Under the pieces are notes generated by a model. That model saw only the letters and a program-made list of their open reading frames with translations, was not told where the DNA came from and made no database searches. Shown one piece after another: positions 1 through 13,482 of a stretch of DNA of 64,000 bases. A program made the position numbers and the translations under genes. Location: contig KN834757.1 of assembly GCA_000827265.1 (NCBI GenBank), positions 658,537-722,536 on the forward strand. The letters are read 5' to 3'. The stretch is from Collybiopsis luxurians FD-317 M1 (taxonomy: Eukaryota; Basidiomycota; Agaricomycetes; Agaricales; Omphalotaceae). How positions within the stretch are numbered: position 1 is the first letter of the stretch; the number at the start of each line of letters is the position of its first letter.

Positions 1-951
1 AGTCAAGATAAGAACAGTCAGTGCACTGAAAATTAGAACAGAGTTCTGGGTCTCCATTGCGCATGGGAGGATATAGAACTCCTTGCTTCTTCCACTTAAG
101 TAGTTTTCTATCGATGACACCCGGTGACAGTGTCTGAGCTTCGCTCTATATCTGGAGCACGGTACCAATACAGCTCCAAGGATTCTTTCGACGTCTTAGG
201 AGAATGAATAATCGAACCTGAGCATGAGGAAGCGAAGCAGAGCACATGAAGGCAGTTTCCATTTCATCGAGGGGGAACAAATGACCCAGTTTCTACGGAC
301 ACACAGGTATGGTGGCTATAAAAATTGAACGTGAGCAGCCGTGTAGTTATATCAATCTGGGATTTCGATGCTTCCAAAAGGTCCACGCACCCAACTGAAT
401 AGGCTCTACAGTCATGACTCAGTTCGGTCGCCATGTCCAGAATTTCCAAACGCGTGAACCAGAACTCCGATGTGAATTTTCAGAAAAGCACGACCCCGGA
501 CGATGAGTATGATTGTGCGGTCCCCTGCGATTCCTGGATACAAAATGGCCTTTTTTGGTAAATGAAAAAGGTATTAATGCATCTAAGAAAAGGGAATCAG
601 AGCGTCGAAGGAGTGTAAGCAGTCCTAATGTTGCAGATGTCCCAAGCTATATGTACCAGTCAATCTGCCATAGACCTACGTCCGTGGTGGATTATTCTAA
701 GCTCCACGAACTTCGCGGGATATGTACTCGTCTGAGCTGCCTCAAAAGTACCTTCCACGATAATCACTATCAGAATTTTAATGAGCTTACCGGAGTACAT
801 TTCATCGCTTGCATTTGACTACATATGCCATTACCAAGTGCTGTAACGAAGTTGAATGGCACGCAGTCCTCAGCGCTTATTTCCGAATTGAGTGATTAGC
901 TAAGCCATTGTGGTCGCAGTTTCGCGCAGCTTTGTTGGATCCTTCTAATCC
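1..951. other. Intergenic, upstream of VPS4
   Basis: No gene recognised. Short open frames on both strands (the longest about 100 codons at 513-818) show no familiar motif and no splice partners. The right end must hold the VPS4 promoter, but I see no clear TATA box. Confidence 0.5.
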
Positions 952-2587
<1,636 letters not shown>

Positions 2588-3349
2588 CTGTAACCGTGAT
2601 ATACATACTAGGGTGTACTTTCAGGTGTATTATATTTGATTATTGCTATTCAGTCTGCTGCGATGTCGACTGTTCTGTTCTGTTTGTGCTTGGAAGGAGG
2701 CAGAAAAAAAGGCTGGGAATGGGCTACAGTGTTACAGTGCTCTACAAATCGGTCTTGCCTTTTCGCCAGCGTTCCTTCGACTCCATAGCTTGACTTTGCC
2801 TCAATCCTTCCTGGTGTGTTCGACTAGACTCGGGGCTCGTATACCTACGTGCGACAGTAGCTATTTGACTTGCGTATCTATATTGTTATGGGTACGCAAA
2901 TTCCAAAGTTGCAGGTTTTTGAGCGCTTACTCTAGGCGCTTGGTTCTAATCTTGGGCCACCTCTCATTCAACTTTTATTTGTCCAATCCTGGTGGAGCCG
3001 GCTTACGCATTTGCGCCTTGCGTTCGATTGACTGTTATCAGATGCCTCCAAATAAGTTCCTCGCTCGAAAAGCATTAGATGCCTGAATTCCTGGCGAACT
3101 CCATTGCGAATTATGCAGTGGCCCTAGATTAAGGTTCATCCGCAGGTACCAGCCACTTCTTTATTGTTTCCTCCCTTGAACCACAAACCACTTCGTGCTG
3201 TATGGATCGCATGTCAAACGATCCCTGCATATACTTCTGGTACAGTATCGATGTCATACGTTGGGTACAGGTGACTTCGAAGAAAGGTGTATAAACTAAA
3301 CCTAAAGGTAGTCTAGCTCGCACGACTTTACAACGCAACGCTTTCTACA
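2588..3349. other. Intergenic between VPS4 and P450-1
   Basis: Open frames here (for example 2643-3086, +) have no recognisable motif. The right end holds the P450-1 promoter, with TATA-like TATAAACT at 3290-3297 followed by a leader similar to those of P450-2 and P450-3. Confidence 0.5.
3290..3297 (+). promoter_or_regulatory. TATA-like box of P450-1
   Basis: TATAAACT lies about 55 nt before the ATG, at the same place as TATATAAG in P450-2 and P450-3. The GTGACT..GAGAAAG-like bases ahead of it and the TCTTACAACCCAAC-like leader are also shared among copies, so the promoter was duplicated with the gene. Confidence 0.55.
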
Positions 3350-4394
3350 ATGGATGGCCAATATCTTGTATTGCCTCTCTTTGCAGTTTCGGCTCTTATT
3401 TTGATCTATCTTCAACCTCGTCGTGACCATCACAAATCACACTATCCCCCTGGTCCGACGATCGATGGCATGCCGACCTATGATTCCTGGGTTCATTACC
3501 GCGACTGGGGTAAAGAGTACGGTATGCGCAAGCTCGACGGCGCATCTTTGCAGCGTGACTTTATACCATTCCAATTGCAGGTCCATTCGTCTATATTCGT
3601 AGTCAGAATGTCTTGGTTATCAACCATCTTCAAGTTGCCGCCGACCTGCTGGAGAACCGTGCCCGCATTTACTCAGACCGAGACTCGTCGATAATGATGG
3701 ATCTGTGGGTATATCATTTCTTGATGGATCGCAGTAAATTGTTATCTTTTCTGTTTCTTCAGGAGTGGATTGACGGATCTCAATATCGCGGTTCAGGTAG
3801 CTTTTGCGCCTTTCGTCCTACTATATTTGCTTACCGTTAAACGATAACTCATTATTCCTAACATTTGGTTTGTTCTCTGTATTCGTTATAACAACTGGGG
3901 ATAGTGTACTAAGCAAAACTGCGATTCTAGGGCCATGAATCGCGACCCGGAATTCTATTCGGAACCAGATAAATTCTTACCTGAGCGGTTCATGAACTCT
4001 CCAAACGGGCCATTCACGAAAGTAGGCGACATTCCTGCGTTCGGGTTTGGGCAAAGGTTTTCCTTTTCGTCTCTTGGTTATATACAGTTCCTTAAAATCG
4101 TACAGGATATGTCCAGGCCGTTACACGGCTAACAATACTGTTTGGCTCACGATTGCTTCCGTGCTGGCCACACTTACCTTAAGCAAGGCGAAAGATGATG
4201 AAGGGAAGGAGATTGACATATCTGGAGAGTTTTGCCATGCCTTCTTCCGGTGCGCACTATGCCCCATTGTTTACCTTCGGCTACATGGCATATTGAGTCC
4301 TGCCCTAAGTCATCCCTAACCGTACAAATGCTCCATCATTCCTCGGTCTGTGTATGCAGAGGAATTGATTCTAGCAGCCAAGGAATCTGAATGA
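3350..4394 (+). pseudogene. Cytochrome P450 copy 1, internally deleted
   Basis: Relative of the intact P450s at 7731, 11273 and 22041. Exons 1-3 (3350-3521, 3581-3704, 3763-3796) encode the membrane anchor, the YPPGP hinge and the region up to LNIAVQ. Sequence then jumps inside intron 3 (about 3849/3850) straight into exon 10. By comparison with copy 2, about 1.1 kb holding exons 4-9 is missing, including the AGADT I-helix and the ExxR motif. Exon 11 (3931-4056), exon 12 (4106-4249) and exon 13 (from 4310) remain. The heme motif reads FGFGQRICPGR, with Q replacing the first R of FGFGRR. In exon 13 the codon matching GAA in copies 2 and 3 is TAA (stop at 4316-4318). It cannot encode a working P450; it may still be transcribed. 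Confidence 0.92.
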
Positions 4395-6165
4395 ACACAG
4401 ATGAAGAGTTTCGGAGTGTTTGACAACTATCTAGTAAGGTTTCTAATTCTGCGTACAAAGTTAAGATATGTGGTTCAGTTGATTAACAATTAAGGAATCT
4501 ATGCGCAAAAGTGAGGGTGCCCATATTGGCCAAAATTTGAAGAAAAGGAGGCAACGCTGAAAGAGCAAGAGCATAGAAGTAGGCTCGGTGGGTAGGGCGG
4601 CAACCCCCCTGCAGTAGATATTGTGCATAAATCAACTGGCGCTATCAAGCAAATGTTCATGTATAATCCTTGAGCAGCGCCAGTCAATTCATAGATACCT
4701 TATATGTAACACTAGGCAGGGATGGGGTTATCCCACCCGTGATTACTTATTGCTGAAAGTTGTGGTGTAAATTAGACTCTTTCTCGCCGCAAATGTCCCC
4801 TGAAATGGACATTGAATTTTACTCAGGAAAGGGTATGAAATGTGAGCTTAATTTTGAGTGGTATCACAAGCAAAAAAATAAAATATTCCCATGTGAAAGG
4901 GATTGAATTCTTTGTTATTTTTCCTTTGTGATTCAAAATTTATTAAGCGCGAGATATCTATTGCCCATTTCCTGGGCAACAACTGGGCGAGGTATTGGGG
5001 GGATTCCCAGATTGATTACATAAGTTAAAACTAGCAGAGCTAGCCCTGACAGAAACTGCTTGCAACATTTTTTGACCTTATGCCAGTTTTTACTAAAGAG
5101 TTATTCATAAACAATCATTCAGAGTGAACAAAACAGTAGCATACTTATTACTGGCCCGGCTTTGACTATTATCGAGCGTAAAACAAAGCATTTATTGCAG
5201 GCACTGATGTGGAGTTACCTTTTAAGGTTAACTGGCTGGTATTGCGAAACTAACCATTTAAGCAATCAAGACTCAGACAGCTTTCAATGCCCTGCGACCA
5301 ACTGACCATTGTCATTTCACCGATACACTAACAGTTGCATTCATACACACTGTCACCATCGTCAGATGCCCCGGCCTGCGGGGAAGGTGCAGCTTTTTCT
5401 CGCGAACGCCTGAATCCCCAGTCAATACGACTTTCTTCTCTGTTGCATACTAAGCTCAAGATCAAGTGATCCTAGTACATAGTTCATTATTTGTCTAGGC
5501 TCAATGGATGACTTCCCGCAGGCGTTAATTGTCAGGAATCTTACACTTAAGATAGAGAAAGTTGACCCGCAACCAGGCACATTGCGTAGTATACCCGAAA
5601 ATGCATAAAAATACAAGAAAATGTATCAACAATTCATCTCTCTTGAAAATTAAAGATTTGAGCCTGAGCGACCCTTGAGAAAACTCTTCTGCAAAATTTC
5701 TTCTGAGGCAGATTCCTCATTTCATATCATCACAAATTTCTAATACATTTTCTTTACATTTTTTGTATTTTCAGGTTTGTCACATGGTGTGCCTGAGTTT
5801 GGTTGAGTCTATCTTAATCGATTTGGGATCTTCACAAATGGCCTGGATGCCCTTGTTAGGCTAGAATTTGAAATTTAAGCTACCGGTTCCTGACCCCTTT
5901 GTCAATGCTTTTCAACTTTCAACGACATTTCCTAGTAGCCCATCGTAGGGTATTCTGATGACAAATGCACCAACTGGAGCCAAGTAGATCCAACCAACAT
6001 GAGATAAACAGTACCAGTTGAGCATGAAGCTCCACTTTCATGCTTGCAGGCAAAATACAGCCGTTTACATCACTGGAAGTTGGTTGTCATATGTAATCAG
6101 TTCATTGCTCAGTACGATCTCTTCCCTCAGCCTTTGGATCTAGTGTTGTGTCTCACTGTAAAGTA

Positions 6166-6368
6166 CGTTGGATTATGGATTTGCCGAGTGCCGATTACTT
6201 GCTGCCGCCGCCGCTCCATTTCAAATAGGCCTAACTATATACATTGTATTGTCCCCCTCTGTTTGCCTCCCTCTGTTTGCCTCCCTCCTACTCCCATTAC
6301 AAGGTCAAACAGAAATTTATCTGTGTTTTCTGTCTACCCGAGTGACTGTTCCGACAATTATCCCAACA
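6166..6368. repeat. Direct repeat, copy 1 (about 200 bp)
   Basis: Starts GTTGGATTATG, passes TTGCCGAG and GCTGCCGCCGCCGCT, and ends in CTGTTCCGA..ATTATCCCAACA. The same order of blocks recurs at 6959-7156 with scattered substitutions and small indels. No coding frame is conserved between them. Probably remains of a dispersed element or a local duplication. Confidence 0.75.
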
Positions 6369-6958
6369 CAAACGGATCCTGGCTAGTCTAGCGGGCTAGT
6401 AAATAGCGCTATCAAAGACTTGATCAAGATTCCTGTCTTTGCTGTTGCCGCTCATTTGTACTCGATTCGATTCAAGTCGCCTGATGAGGTGTACGAGAAA
6501 GTCCTCATCGGAGGCAAGCTGCAAGCCGCATGTTGCCCATAGAGAGCCGTGGCGGTACGAGAAGTCCGAAGCGTGATTTATTGTTGGCCGAGATTTCGGC
6601 GCCCCTCCCTGTGTTCGGCTGGGCTAGGCTTCTTCGGGAAGTAAGTACCAGTGCTCACAAACCTGCTGGTCGAGATTTCGACACCTCTTTGTTTGTTTCG
6701 CTGTAAATGGTACCACCACATCCATTCCTTATTCCATCATTGGATCACTACAGCTACATTCTCTCTGTTGGGTTCGCCTTTCCTTCTGTGTGCAGCAGTT
6801 GTCGAGATGGTTTATAGGTCTGGGTATGGGCAGCAGGAGTTGAAAGTGAAGGAGTTTGACTTTCCGAGGGGGGATTGTTTTGGTACCAATTTCCATTATG
6901 TTTTCTAATTGTCTCTTACATTCCGAGGGTGGCCTGAGTTTGCTGGGGCTCGCGAGGG

Positions 6959-7156
6959 TGTGTTGGATTATGAATTTGCCGAGGGCCGATTGCTCGCTGC
7001 CGCCGCCGCTACATTTCAAATAGACCTAACTATATAGCCGTGCATCGTTGTATTGTCCCCCATCCATTTGCCTTTCTCCTACTTCTACTACGAGGTCAGA
7101 CAGAAATTATGTGTTTTCTGTCTACTCGAGTAACTGTTCCGATGATTATCCCAACA
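6959..7156. repeat. Direct repeat, copy 2 (about 200 bp)
   Basis: Second copy of the element at 6166-6368 in the same orientation, about 590 bp downstream of the first. It carries a short insertion after CTAACTATATA and lacks one of the tandem TTTGCCTCCC units present in copy 1. Confidence 0.75.
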
Positions 7157-7660
7157 AAGTAGTTTGTAAATACTGCCCTACATGAAATCTGAATTCCAGA
7201 TGCGGCTGGCAGCCTGCAGGTGTCAGGGCATGGATCAACTCTGCCCAGACTCTGCCCGGTCCAACATGTGACATCCGAAGTGAATGTGATACAACTGTAG
7301 CTCCTCAAGGCAACACTTCACTTCGCAAATGCTGGGATACTTTTGAAAGCCAACAAAGAATAGGCCTGTTTCCGCAAGGCGGATGCTGCAAAACATGGCA
7401 TACGAATGAGATAATCGGGAGCCTAATGGAAATATCAGATCAATAGTAGCAAATAATACTTTTGCATCAACACTTATTGATAACCCCAATCTGCGAAACC
7501 TTATGCAAATGGCTGTAACTGGAATTGCATAAGTTGCAATAGCATTAGACCAATTCAAAGTTGCCTATCTTGGATTAGGCACAAAATTGTGAACTTGGCA
7601 TTCCATTTTCATTCTCCATTCCCAGCTGTAACAAGGTGACTCTGGAGATTTGAGAAAGGG

Positions 7661-7668
7661 TATATAAG
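7661..7668 (+). promoter_or_regulatory. TATA box of P450-2
   Basis: TATATAAG about 65 nt upstream of the ATG. The surrounding GAGAAAG..TATATAAG block is shared with P450-3 (11210-11217). Confidence 0.65.
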
Positions 7669-7730
7669 TAAAGCAAATTGCCAAAAGGGAATTTAGCCAG
7701 CCTGACTCTTACAACCCAACACCTTCAACA

Positions 7731-9922
7731 ATGGATGCCCAGAATGTTGCATTGCCTCTCTGTGCAGTTACGGCTTTTATTCTGATTTATCTCCTCCGAC
7801 CTCATCGTAACGATCGTAACCCCAAATCACAATTTCCCCCCGGTCCGACAATCAATGGCATGCCGACCTACGATTCTTGGCTTCAATATCGCGAGTGGGG
7901 TAGGGAGTATGGCATGTACAAGCTCAATTTTTGACGGCGTATCCTTATGGCCTAACTTGAAACCAACCCCAACTGCAGGTCCACTTGTCTACATTCATAG
8001 TCAGAATGTCTTGATCATCAACCATCTTCAAGTAGCCACCGACCTATTGGAGGATCGTGCTCGCATTTATTCAGATCGAGAAACGTCGGTGATGTTGGAC
8101 CTGTACGTTTATTGTTGTATAAGGGACAGTAAATTGTGATCTTTTCTGCCTCTCTAGGAGCGGACTGGCAGACTTCATTCTCGGAATGCAGGTAACATTT
8201 CTTGATTTCACTGCATCAGTCTACTGTTGACCGAAAATTGCTCAGCGGTACTCTGACAAATGGCGCAAACACAGAAAGGTCTTCCAGCAAAACTTTCGTC
8301 AAGCTACAATTAGTTGTTTCCATCCAACTCAATACAAAGAAGTTCACTTATTTTTGCGAGCGATGATAACCGCTCCCAGTAATTTCATGCAACATACCAT
8401 GGCGTACGTTGACAATAAGTCTATCTCATTGAAGAGAGTAGTGATTGCAACTACATAGGCTCTCTCAGAGAACTATATATTCAGCGATATACGGGCTTGA
8501 CATCGATCCTGATGACGATATTGCTCGTAAGACTGCAGAAGTGGTACAAGGTATTTTCAGTGTCATTTTGTTGAACGGTGCTTTCCCCGTGGTCGAGCGA
8601 TTTCCTTGGCTGCGGCACTTGCCATCTTGGTTTCCTGGTTGTCACTTCAAGCGACTAACGGATCGGAGTCGGCAACGGTTGATGGAGGCAAAAACCATCC
8701 CATTTGACCTAGCGGTAAATAATTTGGTTAGTATGTGCTCTTTTATACAGCCTGCAGCCAAACGTTTCTGAGAAATGAATATCTAGAAAACGGGATCCAA
8801 AACTTCACTCATAGCTGAGCTAGCCAGTCAACATGAAGGAAACCCGGAAATGATCGAGGCCATTCAAGCAATGGGAACAACTAGCTCACTTGGTAAGAGT
8901 CATTGATGCTGTTTACTGCAAAAGAATGAAGCCTACCTATGTCTTAACAGCCGGGGCAGACACTGTACGTGATTCATCTCTTCAACTGGACATTGCTGCA
9001 TGTATGTATCAGACTGCTGGTTCGATCGGCTCTTTTCTTCTCGCCATGGTCATGCACCCGGATGCACAAGTTAAAGGACAAGAAGAGATTGATCGTGTCG
9101 TCGGCAAGGATCGATTGCCTACGTTTGAAGATCGTCAATCCCTACCTTTTGTTGAATCTATTTATCAAGAGGTGATGCGATTAGACCCTCCCGTTCCCCT
9201 TGGTATGTAGTCAAGAGACACTTGGCTGAGCAAGATGTTTGATTGAGAGAAATCTTCAGGTGTCTCACATGCGTCCATCGAGGATGACTTCTACCGCGGT
9301 TATCATATTCCCAAAGGTCCATTTTTTCCCGTGTTGATTCTTAAACCTCTAATACTGATCATTTATTTTTAGGATGTGTCATTATTCCTAACGTCTGGTT
9401 TGTTCTTAATTTTCAACTCAGGATTATAATTTACATGCCAAACAAAAAAAAAATTCTAGGGCCATGAACCGTGACCCGGAACTGTATCCAGAACCAGATA
9501 AATTTTTACCTGACAGGTTCTTTAACTCTCCGGAGGGTCCATTTATTGGAGTACGAAACATTCCTGCGTTTGGGTTTGGGCGAAGGTTTTTCTTTCTATC
9601 TCCTGATTATAAATCACTCCTCAAATTGTACAGGGTATGTTCAGGCCGTTACATGGCTGACAATACCGTTTGGCTCGCGATCGTCTCTGTACTGGCCACA
9701 CTCACCTTGGGCAAGGCCAAAGATGACGAAGGGAAGGAAATTGACATCTCTGGAGAGTTTAGCCATGGGTTCTTCCGGTGCGTACTATGCCCCATTGTTT
9801 ATCTTTGGCTACACGGCATCTCAAGTCCTTTCCCAAGTCATCCCGAACCGTACAAATGCTCTATCGTCCCTCGGACTCTGCTTGCAAAGGAGTTGATTCT
9901 CGCCACTAAGGGGTTCGAATGA
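7731..9922 (+). CDS. Cytochrome P450 copy 2 (503 aa)
   Basis: Membrane-anchored monooxygenase of the fungal microsomal type, resembling Agaricomycete P450s often labelled O-methylsterigmatocystin oxidoreductase-like; the substrate is unknown. Thirteen exons: 7731-7911, 7979-8102, 8158-8191, 8246-8403, 8459-8726, 8787-8892, 8951-8964, 9013-9202, 9260-9316, 9373-9397, 9460-9585, 9634-9777, 9838-9922, 1512 nt in one frame. N-terminal anchor (about 5-22), hinge FPPGP, I-helix AGADT (291-295, encoded by the 14-nt exon 7), ExxR as EVMR (348-351), heme loop FGFGRRVCSGR with Cys430 (the usual Pro after Cys is Ser). Intron 1 begins GC instead of GT. All key residues are present. It is a tandem sister of P450-3: both gene bodies and 3' flanks match. 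Confidence 0.93.
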
Positions 9923-10433
9923 GTGCAAGTCGTGAGCACTAGTATTCAATAATGTTTAGTTAGGTGTCCAGTGCTGCGTACAAATTTAAGATACAGTATG
10001 TGGGTTAAATGAGAAATGCCTGCTTTAAAGCAAAAATACTCAACTGCATGAAATCTTGGCTGGCTTGTTCGGAACTGGAGATCCTCTCTCGGCAGACACC
10101 GGCAGGACAAGCGGCCACGAGCCAAGCAACGTTTCCTACTTACTAGTCCTGAAGTTCTTGTCTTCCTTTACTACGTTGCACGACTGGAATTAATCAGATA
10201 TGAGGCCCGTATGCCCCCGCGCTGTATACGACTAGCATGTTCATACCATAATGCGTATGTAGGTACCCAGGTTGCCTTTGGAGACCTGTCGCACTCCAAA
10301 AAAAATTCGGCCGAATCGAATAGGAAGCCGAGCAACGAAAGCTCATAGGGTCACTCGGTTGACAAAAGGCGCATACAATCAGGTTCCAGCTATTTGTGTA
10401 TTTGTAGCATTGTTTTCGAAAAATGCAGCTTAG

Positions 10434-10543
10434 TAGAGGTTATTTGCCGAACTCTTGCAAACTTTTGATTTGGAAATTTTGAATTGTTGGAGCGAATTCT
10501 CGACCAATCAAATCGTTTGTAGCAAAGTTGCAAATAACCTCTA
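10434..10543. repeat. 110-bp foldback with 14-bp inverted ends
   Basis: TAGAGGTTATTTGC at 10434-10447 is repeated exactly inverted at 10530-10543. The interior is AT-rich and non-coding. It could be a very short MITE or a simple hairpin; no convincing target duplication is visible. Confidence 0.5.
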
Positions 10544-11209
10544 GTGTTGGTGTTTACTTCCAAACACAAATTGTATTCATTGCTCTACCGATACGGGGAC
10601 AACTGTACATCTGGTGGCATTCTCGTGGAGCAATGGATTAGTAGTTTGTTTGTGCGTAAACGCGATCACTGAGGTGCGTCTTTTGAAGACTATGCTACAA
10701 ATACGTAAATAGCTGTCAAAAAGGAAACTATTGCTGTGTACGAGTACAAGTCTCATCCAATGAGCCGTAGTATTTGAGTCAGGTGCAGCTGTCGGCTCGT
10801 CGGCATTTCCTAGACGGACTGACGACTGAGGGTTCTCAGGGGTTCTCTCAGACCTTCTATTTGATAGAATCAAACAGTTCCCATCGATCCTTCACACTTG
10901 AGTATCGAATCATTGGTCAGTGTCCTTTTCAATCTCCGTTGCGATCAAGATTGAGCGGTCCTAGTTTGAAGCTACCCACCAGTCTAGGCTCTACAGATGC
11001 ACGAGAACTAAGCTCATGCGGTCATAGTTTGAAGTTCGTTATCAGACTAGGCCCAATAAATGCACGATTATCTCCTGCAGCCCTCCTTTCGTTGTACAAC
11101 CACACGGTTTGTCAGGTGCGAATCGTAGGTCAAACGTAACTGGCGAATATATTAGTATTGGTGTCATGTTGTACATTGGAGTACAAAGTGACAGTGACTG
11201 GAGAAAGTG

Positions 11210-11217
11210 TATATAAG
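11210..11217 (+). promoter_or_regulatory. TATA box of P450-3
   Basis: TATATAAG about 60 nt before the ATG, within the block GAGAAAGTGTATATAAGCTAAA shared in outline with P450-2. Confidence 0.65.
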
Positions 11218-11272
11218 CTAAATTAAAAGGGAGTTTAGCTGGCCTGACTCTTACAACCCAACTCTTTCGACA

Positions 11273-13482
11273 ATGGATGCCCAGAATGTTGCGTTGCCTC
11301 TCTGCGCAGCTACAGTTCTTACTTTTATTTATTTCCTTCGACTTCGTCGTGACAATCCCAAATCACAATATCCCCCGGGTCCGACGATCAATAGTATGCC
11401 GACCTATGATTCTTGGATTCAATACCGCGACTGGGGTAGGGAGTACGGTATGTACAAGCTCGAGTTTCAACGGCGCATCCTTATAGCCTGATTTGAACCT
11501 AATCCCAACTGCAGGTCCACTTCTCTATATTCGTAGTCAGAATGTCTTAATCATTAACCATCTTCAAGTGGCCACCGACCTATTAGAAAATCGGGCTCGC
11601 ATTTACTCAGATCGAGAAGCATCGGTGATGATGGATCTGTGTGTTTGTCGTTTTATGGTGGACAGTAGATTGTGATCTTTTCTGCCTCTCTAGGAGCGGA
11701 CTGACGGACCTCAATGTCGGGCTTCAGGTAGCAATTCTTAGCTTCGTTGCATCTGTCTGCCGTTGACCGATAACTGTTTCTTAGCGTTACTCTAACAAAT
11801 GGCGTAGGAACAGAAAGGTCTTCCAGCAGAACTTTCGTCAAGCTACAATCAGTCAATTCTATCCAGCCCAATACAAAGAAGTTCACTTATTTTTGCGAAG
11901 AATAATCAGTACTCCCAGTAACTTCATGCGACATGCCATGGCGTACGTTGACCACGAGTCTATCCCATTGAAGAGGGTAGTGATCGCGACTGCATAGGCT
12001 CTCTCAGAGAACTATATACTCAGCACTTTATGAGCTTGACGTCGACCCTGATGATGAAATAGCTCGTAAATCTACAGAAGTGGTACAAAATATTTTCAGT
12101 GTCATTATATTGAATGGTGCTTTCCCTATGGTCGAACGATTTCCTTGGCTACGGTACTTGCCGTCTTGGTTTCCTGGCTGCACCTTCAAGCGACTAGCAA
12201 ATCAGAGTCGGCAAGGCATGATGGAAGCAAAAACTATCCCACTCGACCTTGCGGTAAATAATTTGGTGAATATGGACTCTTGTTTATAGTATTTACAGCC
12301 AAAAGTTTCTCAGGATCTTGAATTTCTAGAAAACTGGATTGAAAACTTCGCTCATGGCTGAGCTAGCGATTCAACATGAAGAAAATCTGGAAGCGATTGA
12401 GGCCATTCAAGCAATGGGAATGGCTAGCTTACTCGGTAAGATTCATCGACGCTGTTTACCGTAAAAGAATGAAGCCAACCTATGTCTTAACAGCCGGGGC
12501 AGACACCGTACGTTATTTTATCTCTTCAATTGAACATTGCTGTATGTATGTATCAGACTGCTGGTTCAATCGGCTCTTTTCTTCTCGCTATGGTCATGCA
12601 CCCAGATATACAAGTCAAAGGACAAGAAGAGATTGATCGTGTCGTCGGCAAGGATCGATTGCCTACATTTGAAGACCGTCAATCTCTACCTTATGTTGAA
12701 TCAATTTACCAGGAAGTAATGCGATTAGACCCTCCCATTCCTCTTGGTATGTAGCTGAAAGATCATCGGCCAGACAAAGTAATTAATAGAGAAGTCTTCA
12801 GGTCTCTCACATGCGTCCATCGAAGATGACTTCTACCGCGGTTTTCATATTCCCAAAGGTCCACTTGAACTTTCTTCCCCTGTTCATCTAGACTTCTAAT
12901 TCTACTCACTTAATTTTAGGATGTGTCATTATTCCGAACATTTGGTTTGTTTTTTATTTTCAAATTAGATCAAATTTGAATAGTATGCCGAACAAAACTT
13001 CAATTCTAGGGCCATGAACCGTGACCCGGAATTGTTTTCGGAGCCAGATAGGTTCTTACCTGAACGGTTCCTCAACGCTCCAAATGGCCCATTTATCAGA
13101 GTACGCGAAAATCCTTCCTTCGGGTTCGGGCGAAGGTTTGCCTCTGTGTTTTTGTCTCCGGCTGGGTATAAACCATGGCTCAAAATCGTGCAGGGTATGT
13201 CCAGGCCGCTACATGGCTGACAATACCGTTTGGCTCACGATCGTCTCTGTGCTGGCCACACTTACCTTGGGCAAGGCGAAAGATGACGAAGGGAAGGAGA
13301 TTGACATCTCTGGAGAGTTTAGCCATGGCTTCTTCCGGTGCGTACTATGCCCCATTGTTTGCCTTCGGCTACGCGGCATATTAAGTTCTGCCCCAAGTCA
13401 CCCTGAACCGTACAAATGCTCTATCGTTCCTCGAAATCTGCATGCAAAGGAGTTGATTTTAGCCACCGAGGCGTTCGAATGA
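11273..13482 (+). CDS. Cytochrome P450 copy 3 (501 aa)
   Basis: Same family as copy 2. Exons: 11273-11447, 11515-11638, 11694-11727, 11785-11942, 11998-12265, 12330-12435, 12494-12507, 12557-12746, 12802-12858, 12920-12944, 13010-13135, 13194-13337, 13398-13482. Every exon except the first has exactly the length of its counterpart in copy 2; the first is 6 nt shorter. All introns are GT-AG. Anchor helix at about 5-20, hinge YPPGP, I-helix AGADT (289-293), ExxR EVMR (346-349), heme loop FGFGRRVCPGR with Cys428. No stop or frame break. Probably a functional membrane P450 of unknown substrate; near-identity with copy 2 points to recent duplication or gene conversion. Confidence 0.94.

Larger units (their letters stand above)
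4395..7730. other. 3.3-kb gene-poor interval
   Basis: No supported gene. It holds the 3' flank of P450-1 (similar to the flanks of copies 2 and 3), AT-rich sequence up to about 6000, and two copies of a roughly 200-bp direct repeat (listed separately). The last 70 bases are the P450-2 promoter. Confidence 0.6.
9923..11272. other. Intergenic between P450-2 and P450-3
   Basis: No gene recognised. The first 150 bases match the 3' flank of P450-3, marking the duplication unit. A 110-bp foldback lies at 10434-10543. The last part is the P450-3 promoter. Confidence 0.6.

Noticed and set aside
2643..3086. 147-codon + frame downstream of VPS4
   Set aside because: Hydrophobic and Cys-rich by composition only; overlaps the VPS4 3' region and shows no family features.
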